Origin: JAJDIA01 sp031555505
Lineage (GTDB): Bacteria; Bacteroidota; Bacteroidia; Bacteroidales; Tannerellaceae
NCBI GenBank assembly: GCA_031555505.1
Contig: JAVBUH010000093.1
Location: forward strand, 1-22,330
DNA: 22,330 nucleotides
Direction: 5' to 3'
The notes beneath the pieces are model-generated. The model worked only from the letters and a program-made list of their open reading frames with translations. It ran no database searches and was not told where the DNA came from. Of this stretch, positions 16,940 to 22,330 are shown piece after piece; within the stretch, counting starts at the first letter, position 1, and each line of letters opens with the position of its first letter. The position numbers and the translations under genes were made by a program.

Positions 16940-18187
16940 ATGAAGAGAATTAGTTGCTTGTTATGCATACTCACCGTCTTTGCCTGTTCAAGGGAAGACG
17001 GCGCAAGAATCACCTTGGACAATTCGCTGCCTTTTGACCGCAAGCAGGAAATCGTAGCCATCGATCTGGGCCAATTGGCCACCTTTACGGACGAATATGG
17101 CGATGCGTTCGTCCTGACCGACGAAGCAGGCGCCGAACTGCCTTGGCAGCTCACGCACGACAACCAACTGATCTTCCCAGCTACAGTCAAAGCTGGAGGG
17201 AGTTCTGCGTACTACATCAAGCCAGGCAATCCCACCCAACCGACAGTAGTTGCCTCCGGCAAACAATATCCTGAACGACTGGACGACGTAGCCTGGGAAA
17301 ACGACCGCATGGCCTTTCGCACCTATGGCCCTGCCCTACAGGCAACAGGTGAACGCGCTTTCGGTTACGACCTTTGGGCTAAACGTGTAGCCACTCCCAT
17401 AGTAGAGGCCCGCTATGCAAAGGAACTGAATCCTGATTCGCAGGGACGGATTGCAGAACTGCGCAAAACAGATCCGCAAGCAGCGAATGAGTTGTATCAG
17501 TCGATCTCCTACCATAATGATCATGGCGATGGTCTCGACTTTTATTCGGTAGGCCCCACGCTGGGTGCAGGTACATCTGCCCTGCTGGCAGCTGATGGTT
17601 CTATTATCTATCCCTATTGCTATTGCACCTATGAGATACTGGACAACGGTCCGCTTCGTTTCACTGTAAAGCTGACTTACAATCCGCAGACAGTAGATAG
17701 CGACACCGCCGTAGTAGAAACCCGCCTGATCTCGCTCGATGCCGGTTCGCAGTTGAACCGCATCACCCTCGGTTATGAAAATCTCTCGAAACCGACACCG
17801 ATCGTTACCGGCATTGTACTGCACGCCCCAAGCGACGACTATCAGGCTGATGCGTCTAAAGGCTATATCGCCTACGCTGACCCGGCCACGGAAACAAACG
17901 GGCAGCTTTATATCGGCGCTTCTTTCCCTGATCCTTCTAAACTGACCGATGCCAAGCCCGTCTACTTCTCCGATGCGGAAAAGAAAGAACGGGGAAATGC
18001 CAATGGTCAGTTGTTGGCCTACAGCACCTACCAGCCCGGTACCACCTACACCTATTACGCGGGTGGTGGCTGGAGTAAGTGGGGCTTTGAGACACCTGAA
18101 GCCTGGTATCAATATATGACTGCCTTTACAGAGAAGTTGCAAAAGCCGTTACAGGTAAAAGAGTTAAGCGTAACGATTCATCATTAA
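16940..18187 (+). CDS. DUF4861 domain lipoprotein
   Basis: A 415-residue protein with a lipoprotein signal: a short hydrophobic stretch and lipobox VFAC, so Cys16 is the likely lipidated residue. The mature part is beta-rich and shows features I know from DUF4861 proteins, such as PERLDDVAWENDRMAFRTYGP (quoted in part: YPERLDDVAWEND), SYHNDHGDGLDFYSVGPTLG and the closing Trp/Gly-rich GGGWSKWGFETPEAWYQYM. Members commonly lie with pectin or uronate genes such as kduI and kduD, but a biochemical role is not established to my knowledge. It is co-directional with the esterase (20-nt gap) and is followed after 24 nt by mnmE. It probably faces the periplasm. Confidence 0.8.
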   Translation: MKRISCLLCILTVFACSREDGARITLDNSLPFDRKQEIVAIDLGQLATFTDEYGDAFVLTDEAGAELPWQLTHDNQLIFPATVKAGGSSAYYIKPGNPTQPTVVASGKQYPERLDDVAWENDRMAFRTYGPALQATGERAFGYDLWAKRVATPIVEARYAKELNPDSQGRIAELRKTDPQAANELYQSISYHNDHGDGLDFYSVGPTLGAGTSALLAADGSIIYPYCYCTYEILDNGPLRFTVKLTYNPQTVDSDTAVVETRLISLDAGSQLNRITLGYENLSKPTPIVTGIVLHAPSDDYQADASKGYIAYADPATETNGQLYIGASFPDPSKLTDAKPVYFSDAEKKERGNANGQLLAYSTYQPGTTYTYYAGGGWSKWGFETPEAWYQYMTAFTEKLQKPLQVKELSVTIHH

Positions 18188-18211
18188 GTAAAGCAAGGTT
18201 TAGAAATAATA

Positions 18212-19642
18212 ATGGCATCTCATCCTTCTACGATCATTTGTGCTATCAGTACTCCACCCGGAAGTGGTGGCGTAGCTATTATTCGACTCTCCGGTAAAGG
18301 TTGTATCGAATTGGTTGATACCGTTTTTTTCTCCCCAAAGGGCAAGATGCTGGTAGATTGCCAACCGTATACAATTCACTTTGGGGAGATCCGTAAGGAG
18401 ACAGCATCAGAAGGATGCATAGCGAAATCCCTGGAAGTGGTGGATGAAGTTCTCGTAAGTCTGTTTCGTGCGCCTCATTCTTATACAGGCGAAGATACGG
18501 TGGAGATCACCTGCCATGGTTCCATATATATTCAACAACAATTGTTGCAGTTGTTGATCGACCGGGGCGCGCGTTTGGCGCTGCCGGGCGAATTTACCCA
18601 ACTGGCCTTCCTCAATGGGAAGATGGACCTGAGCCAGGCCGAAGCAGTGGCCGACCTGATCGCGTCCACCTCTGCCGGGCAACACAAGTTGGCCATGCAA
18701 CAAATGCGTGGCGTCTTCAGCCTGGAACTCATAAGACTCCGGTCGCAACTGCTGGATTTCACTTCGTTGATTGAACTTGAATTGGATTTCAGTGAAGAGG
18801 ATGTGGAATTTGCAGACCGGTCACACCTCACGGCGTTGGCTACGGATATCGAGCAGGTCATCGGCCGATTGGCAGATTCGTTTCAGGTGGGCAACGCCAT
18901 TAAAAACGGTATCCCGGTAGCCATCATCGGTGAGACAAACGCAGGGAAGTCTACTCTATTGAACCTGCTCGTAGGCGAAGAGCGCGCGATCGTCTCCGAC
19001 ATCCACGGTACCACACGCGACGTAATCGAAGACACGATCAACCTGGACGGTATCACCTTCCGTTTCATCGACACTGCCGGCATCCGTGAAACAGCCGACA
19101 CCATTGAGTGCCTTGGCATCGAACGTACTTTTCGCCAACTGGAACAGGCCTCCATCGTGCTTTGGGTAATCGATCTCACCTCCTCTATCCACCAGATTGA
19201 AGCCCTCGCCGCCCAAATCCTCCCGAAAGCAGCCGACAAACACCTCCTGCTTGTCTTTAACAAATGCGATCTGCTTACCCCGGAAGAACTGACTAACTGT
19301 CAACAACATCTTCTTTCCGGCATCGAAGCCAGTCGTCTCTTCATCTCCGCCAAGCAGAAGATTCACACAGACATCTTACAGTCAGAAATCCTGCAAGCCT
19401 CCGCCCTCCCCAACGTTTCTTCCGGCGACACCATCGTCACCAACCTCCGTCACTACGAAGCTCTCACCCACGCCCGTATAGCCCTTCACCGCGTCATCGA
19501 TGGCCTCCACGCCCGCATCTCCGGCGACTTCCTCAGCCAGGACATCAGAGAATGCCTCCACTACCTGGGCGAGATCACAGGACATATCAGCACAGACGAA
19601 GTGCTTGGGAATATCTTCAGCCAGTTCTGCATCGGGAAGTAA
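18212..19642 (+). CDS. mnmE: tRNA uridine-5-carboxymethylaminomethyl modification GTPase
   Basis: A 476-residue GTPase (also called TrmE or ThdF) that works with MnmG to modify wobble uridine-34 of tRNAs. The N-terminal domain begins TIICAISTPPGSGGVAIIRL, which binds the tetrahydrofolate one-carbon donor. The inserted G domain has G1 GETNAGKST (residues 240-248), the G2 threonines GTTRD, G3 DTAG (287-290) and G4 NKCD. The protein ends in FCIGK, the conserved C-x-G-K tail with the functional cysteine. No promoter is evident in the 24-nt gap before it, so it may be read from the upstream lipoprotein gene. Its 3' end is a known island insertion site in other bacteria; see the findings. Confidence 0.97.
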   Translation: MASHPSTIICAISTPPGSGGVAIIRLSGKGCIELVDTVFFSPKGKMLVDCQPYTIHFGEIRKETASEGCIAKSLEVVDEVLVSLFRAPHSYTGEDTVEITCHGSIYIQQQLLQLLIDRGARLALPGEFTQLAFLNGKMDLSQAEAVADLIASTSAGQHKLAMQQMRGVFSLELIRLRSQLLDFTSLIELELDFSEEDVEFADRSHLTALATDIEQVIGRLADSFQVGNAIKNGIPVAIIGETNAGKSTLLNLLVGEERAIVSDIHGTTRDVIEDTINLDGITFRFIDTAGIRETADTIECLGIERTFRQLEQASIVLWVIDLTSSIHQIEALAAQILPKAADKHLLLVFNKCDLLTPEELTNCQQHLLSGIEASRLFISAKQKIHTDILQSEILQASALPNVSSGDTIVTNLRHYEALTHARIALHRVIDGLHARISGDFLSQDIRECLHYLGEITGHISTDEVLGNIFSQFCIGK

Positions 19643-19684
19643 GGGGTGATTTCCAACGATTAGCATAGATTACAATTGATTATT

Positions 19685-19714
19685 AAGGCGTTCATAATGA
19701 GCGCCTTTCTTTTT
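19685..19714 (+). terminator. Intrinsic terminator after mnmE
   Basis: The 9-bp stem AAGGCGTTC / GAGCGCCTT, with one G-T pair and loop ATAAT, is followed by TTCTTTTT. This is a standard rho-independent terminator 42 nt past the mnmE stop, and it separates mnmE from the helix-turn-helix gene. Confidence 0.85.
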
Positions 19715-19757
19715 GTGCGTATTAGCGATAGTGGTCGTTGATAATGCATTTTCAGCT

Positions 19758-19765
19758 CATTTTTG
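19758..19765 (+). promoter_or_regulatory. Weak candidate promoter for the four-HTH gene
   Basis: CATTTTTG matches TAnnTTTG at 7 of 8 positions, with a TTG at 19738-19740, 17 nt upstream. A transcript from here would start near 19772 and carry a leader of about 120 nt that includes the decamer repeats. The spacing is short for this promoter class, so the call is tentative. Confidence 0.25.
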
Positions 19766-19820
19766 TACCGCATTTGTGTCTCGATGGTTTGTCCGTTTCA
19801 ACACGTCATTAAGGTAGTGG

Positions 19821-19890
19821 AGAAACTTTACGCCATTTTACGTGATTTTACGGAGATATACAGAAATAACGGAGAAATAAAGCGAAATAA
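19821..19890 (+). repeat. Helically phased degenerate 10-bp repeats
   Basis: Seven consecutive roughly 10-bp units. TTTACG recurs at 19827, 19837 and 19847 (10-bp steps). GAAATAA then recurs at 19863, 19874 and 19884 (11- and 10-bp steps), with a transition unit GGAGATATA between. The units end one base before the chosen ATG of the four-HTH gene. Spacing of one helical turn puts every copy on the same DNA face. This looks like a binding array for a multi-domain DNA-binding protein or recombinase arm sites (inference). Confidence 0.6.
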
Positions 19891-19891
19891 A

Positions 19892-20797
19892 ATGAGTAGT
19901 AACATTGACATCAAGAAGATTTGTAGTTGGTGCGGCAAAGAATTCATAGCCCACAAAACTACCACTACATGCTGTTCTCATAAATGTGTAAGCGCATTAT
20001 ACAAGAAGAGAAAGCGCGAGGAAGTTATCAAGGCAAATAATCAATTTGCAGAAAAGATTGTCCTTGAAAAATCTATCGAAAAGATAAAGGATAAACCCTT
20101 TATCACTATTACAGAAGCAGCCCTCTATCTCGGAGTAACTCGCCCGACCCTTTACAGCTATCTAAAGAAAGGTGAGTTAAAGGCATCACGATTAGGCGGC
20201 AAGTTCTTACTGAGAAAGGAAGATATTGATGAACTCTTCAATCATCCAACAGAATTCCGCATTCAATCAAAAGAGCGAACCGCCATCACCGAATTCTATA
20301 CCACCGCCGAAGTCAAGGAAAAATATAATGTCAAAGATTCATGGATTTTCGTAGTAGCCAAGAAGCATAATATCCCCCGGACTTTCAACCGTGGTAAAAC
20401 CTATTGGAGCAAAAAGCATATCGACAACTATTTTGGCAAGAAAGCAGCCGATCCGGAAATAACGGAATGGTACACGGTAGCAGAAATTCAAGAGAAGTTC
20501 GGAATGACTTTGGCTTCTATCTATAGCCTCGCCTCCAACAACGCCATCCCTAAAAAGAAAGAAGGCAGAGTAGTATATTACTCCAAGAAGCATTTCGATA
20601 TAGCCAAAGGGGTAGTCCAACCCGAAGAACCGCAATACTACACCGTGGCAGAAGCTATGGAGAAGTTCAATCTCACCCGTGACCAACTCTATCATTATGC
20701 AACATACCATAATATTCCCCGAGTAAAGGTTGGCAAGTATACAAAAATTTCCCGTCCTGAACTGGATAAACTGTTAGGCGCTCCCAAAATTGAGTAG
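19892..20797 (+). CDS. Zinc-ribbon protein with four tandem excisionase-like HTH domains
   Basis: A 301-residue DNA-binding protein. I chose ATG 19892; the frame is open back to a TTG at 19763, but those 43 residues lie across the decamer repeats and show no domain. Residues 11-40 hold a zinc-ribbon-like group (CSWCGKEF and CCSHKC). Then come four MerR/excisionase-type helix-turn-helix units, about residues 69-116 (FITITEAALYLGVTRPTLYS), 134-183 (EFYTTAEVKEKYNV), 191-240 (EWYTVAEIQEKFGM) and 247-296 (QYYTVAEAMEKFNL), each ending in a wing with K/R residues. One or two such units are usual; four is unusual. It precedes a tyrosine recombinase and may act as its directionality factor or as a regulator. 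The DNA is A/T-richer than the mnmE side. Confidence 0.85.
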   Translation: MSSNIDIKKICSWCGKEFIAHKTTTTCCSHKCVSALYKKRKREEVIKANNQFAEKIVLEKSIEKIKDKPFITITEAALYLGVTRPTLYSYLKKGELKASRLGGKFLLRKEDIDELFNHPTEFRIQSKERTAITEFYTTAEVKEKYNVKDSWIFVVAKKHNIPRTFNRGKTYWSKKHIDNYFGKKAADPEITEWYTVAEIQEKFGMTLASIYSLASNNAIPKKKEGRVVYYSKKHFDIAKGVVQPEEPQYYTVAEAMEKFNLTRDQLYHYATYHNIPRVKVGKYTKISRPELDKLLGAPKIE

Positions 20798-20816
20798 GTA
20801 GCTTGAAGTTATTTTC
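20792..20816 (+). repeat. Direct repeat copy 1 (after the four-HTH gene)
   Basis: GAGTAG-GTAGCTTGAAGT followed by TATTTTC, overlapping the stop of the four-HTH gene. It aligns to 22000-22025, just after the recombinase, with about 21 matches and one single-base gap. The core is GTAGCwTGAAGTwAwTTTC. Confidence 0.45.
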
Positions 20817-20893
20817 CGGTGAATGCTATCACCAAGCAATCACCATTTTCCTTTACAATCAAAAAAAAGTATAATCATTTAATTATTAAACGT

Positions 20894-22000
20894 ATGAATC
20901 ATACATGTACCAAAGTAACCGTTCGCCAAAGAGCGATTAAGAACGACCGTATTTCACTTTATCTGGATTACTATCCGGCAGTTCGCAATCCCGAAACAAT
21001 GCAGATGAGCCGTCGGGAATATCTCGGCATCTACATCTATGCCCACCCCAAAAACGAGATGGAGCGGGAGTTCAACAATGATATGTTGAACAAGGCAGAA
21101 GCTATCCGTTGCATCCGGGTACAGTCTCTCATCAATGAAGAGTTTGGTTTTCTTGATAAGCACAAAATGAAAATGGATTTCCTTGCCTACTTCCTAAAGA
21201 TGGCACGCACCAAAGACCAAAAGTGGCTGATTGTCTATGCCCATTTCTTCAAATTCGTACAGGGGAAATGTTCTTTTGGTGAGGTGACTGTGGATCTATG
21301 CAAAAAGTTCCGTTCCTATCTATTGAGTGCCCACCAGTTGAAACGCACCAAACTAAAGGTATCAAAAAACTCGGCATCCGGCTACTACTCCACTTTCAGG
21401 GGATTACTCAAAATTGCCTACCGGGACAAACTGATCCGTGAGAACATAAATGATTTTTTAGACAAGATTGAAACAGACGACGTGAAAAAAGAATACCTCA
21501 CATTAGATGAGGTAAAGCAGTTGGCCGCTACACCATGCGATATTCCAGTACTCAAAGCCGCCTCCCTATTCTCCTGTCTTACCGGTCTCCGTATCAGTGA
21601 TATACTAAACCTCAAGTGGGAAGATTTTGAGATAGCCCCTGATCAAGGTCATTGCCTGCGCATCCGAACGCAAAAGACAAAGACAGAAGCCATGTTACCA
21701 GTCAGCGAGGAAGCATACGAACTATGCGGAACACCCGACACCGGAAAAGTATTCAAAGGCTTACAACGGAGTATGGTCAACTACCCATTGAAAAGCTGGC
21801 TGCAAAAGGCTCGAATCAAGAAGCATATCACGTTCCATTGCTTTCGCCACTCGTACGCGACCCTACAGATAGCCGCCGGAACCGACATCTACACTGTATC
21901 CAAGATGATGACCCACCGGAATGTATCGACTACCCAGATATATGCAGAGCTGGTAAGTGCTAAGAAACGGGAATCTGCAAATAAGATCTCGTTGAAATAG
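20894..22000 (+). CDS. Tyrosine recombinase / site-specific integrase
   Basis: A 368-residue recombinase. ATG 20894 is preferred over the upstream GTG at 20819, because the arm-binding domain opens at MNHTCTKVTVRQRAIKN as in other Bacteroides integrases. Order: N-terminal arm domain (about 5-60), SAM-like core-binding domain (about 90-190), and catalytic domain (about 200-360). All catalytic residues are visible: Arg233 (TGLRISDIL), Lys261 in the beta-hairpin (QKTKTE), His315 and Arg318 (HCFRHS), His341 (THRNVS) and Tyr350 (TTQIYAEL). It therefore appears active. In Bacteroidetes this type serves both integrated elements and promoter inversions beside surface-structure loci. It lies 96 nt after the four-HTH gene, same strand, and is followed by a perfect inverted repeat. 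Confidence 0.93.
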   Translation: MNHTCTKVTVRQRAIKNDRISLYLDYYPAVRNPETMQMSRREYLGIYIYAHPKNEMEREFNNDMLNKAEAIRCIRVQSLINEEFGFLDKHKMKMDFLAYFLKMARTKDQKWLIVYAHFFKFVQGKCSFGEVTVDLCKKFRSYLLSAHQLKRTKLKVSKNSASGYYSTFRGLLKIAYRDKLIRENINDFLDKIETDDVKKEYLTLDEVKQLAATPCDIPVLKAASLFSCLTGLRISDILNLKWEDFEIAPDQGHCLRIRTQKTKTEAMLPVSEEAYELCGTPDTGKVFKGLQRSMVNYPLKSWLQKARIKKHITFHCFRHSYATLQIAAGTDIYTVSKMMTHRNVSTTQIYAELVSAKKRESANKISLK

Positions 22001-22025
22001 AGTATTGTAGCATGAAGTAAATTTC
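22000..22025 (+). repeat. Direct repeat copy 2 (after the recombinase gene)
   Basis: GAGTATTGTAGCATGAAGTA followed by AATTTC, the partner of 20792-20816. It starts at the last base of the recombinase stop codon and runs into the left arm of the perfect inverted repeat. The two copies bracket the recombinase gene. Confidence 0.45.
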
Positions 22026-22058
22026 GCGGCGGCGAAAACAACCGCCGCGAAATTTACT
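22016..22058. repeat. Perfect 17-bp inverted repeat downstream of the recombinase
   Basis: Left arm AGTAAATTTCGCGGCGG (22016-22032), a 9-nt spacer, and the exact reverse complement at 22042-22058. As RNA it would form a very stable hairpin that could end recombinase transcription, but there is no T-run on either side. The G/C-rich inner half stands out in A/T-rich surroundings. It may instead be a protein or recombinase site. Confidence 0.9.
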
Positions 22059-22143
22059 GCTTAGTTTGAGGGAATGGTTTGCCGACTTTTGAATATATAA
22101 TCATTGTCGGATTGTTAAAAAACTCTGTTTTGCTGTCCTCAAG

Positions 22144-22160
22144 GGTAGACAAATGCTACC
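22144..22160. repeat. Short inverted repeat GGTAG/CTACC
   Basis: GGTAG at 22144-22148 and CTACC at 22156-22160 with a 7-nt spacer, about 60 nt upstream of the candidate promoter of the next gene. It may be an operator; five-base arms can also occur by chance. Confidence 0.25.
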
Positions 22161-22220
22161 AAATCGGAGACATAGGTACGCAGTAGCCTAAAAAGTATAG
22201 GAATCGACTGGTTATTAGCA

Positions 22221-22228
22221 TATATTTG
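22221..22228 (+). promoter_or_regulatory. Putative promoter -7 box of the last, partial gene
   Basis: TATATTTG is a full match to TAnnTTTG, 26 nt before the ATG at 22255. No -33 TTG is seen at the expected distance, so the promoter may need an activator. The 254-nt region 22001-22254 otherwise holds the inverted repeats and no gene. Confidence 0.5.
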
Positions 22229-22254
22229 CGCACAAACAATAATCATCGATTAGT

Positions 22255-22330
22255 ATGTTAAGCAAGAAATTCGATTACATTATTATATATTCTTTTCTAT
22301 TGGCATCGATACTGTGTATTGCGATGCTGG
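22255..22330 (+). CDS. Partial gene, N-terminus of a membrane or exported protein
   Basis: The window ends 25 codons into this frame, which reads MLSKKFDYIIIYSFLLASIL and five more residues. A short basic start is followed by a hydrophobic helix, so it is an inner-membrane protein or has a signal anchor. Codons are A/T-rich. It follows the recombinase and its inverted repeat and has its own -7 box. I do not recognise the family. In Bacteroidales, genes next to such recombinases often belong to capsule or surface loci, but nothing here proves that. Confidence 0.6.
   Translation, partial: MLSKKFDYIIIYSFLLASILCIAML

Noticed and set aside
19763..19891. Upstream TTG extension of the four-HTH protein
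   Set aside because: Rare start codon, no domain in the added residues, and the DNA is explained by the phased repeats.
20819..20893. Upstream GTG extension of the recombinase
   Set aside because: GTG lies within a short GGTGA/TCACC repeat and the added 25 residues are not part of the arm-binding domain.

Overview
The window is chromosomal DNA of a gut-type Bacteroidales bacterium, most likely Parabacteroides or a close relative. The evidence for this is a one-protein hybrid two-component system with beta-propeller sensor and AraC output, Bacteroidetes-type -7 boxes (TAnnTTTG) upstream of several genes, no strong Shine-Dalgarno sequences, a DUF4861 lipoprotein, and a Bacteroides-type tyrosine recombinase. 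The genus is inferred from protein flavour, not proven.

Layout. Positions 170-3670 (minus strand) hold an aryl-acid operon read leftwards: a phenylacetate-CoA ligase family enzyme, a tandem ACT-domain protein, a 46-residue symporter accessory peptide and a sodium:solute symporter. Divergent from it is a complete 1374-residue hybrid two-component regulator (3899-8023) with no susC/susD pair or glycanase beside it. From 8073 to 13996 runs a compact plus-strand housekeeping operon: folC, an MFS transporter, ispE, a small zinc-ribbon protein and a YgiQ-type radical SAM protein. From 14071 to 18187 there is a small uronate/pectin-flavoured group: a KduD-like dehydrogenase on the minus strand, divergent from a secreted two-headed esterase (alpha/beta hydrolase plus SGNH hydrolase) and a DUF4861 lipoprotein. 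mnmE (trmE) follows at 18212-19642 and ends in a clear intrinsic terminator.

After mnmE the character changes. The DNA becomes A/T-richer and holds a pair of genes: a protein with an N-terminal zinc ribbon and four tandem excisionase-like helix-turn-helix domains, and an intact tyrosine recombinase. Around them are structures that ordinary genes do not explain. A series of degenerate 10-bp repeats in helical phase lies in the leader of the helix-turn-helix gene. Imperfect direct repeats sit just after each of the two stop codons. A perfect 17-bp inverted repeat follows the recombinase. Beyond this a new A/T-rich membrane-protein gene starts and is cut by the window end. The pair looks like a recombination or regulatory module, either the end of an integrated element at the mnmE 3' end or a switch for the downstream locus. 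This is the most interesting part of the window. I saw no tRNA, rRNA, CRISPR array or insertion sequence.
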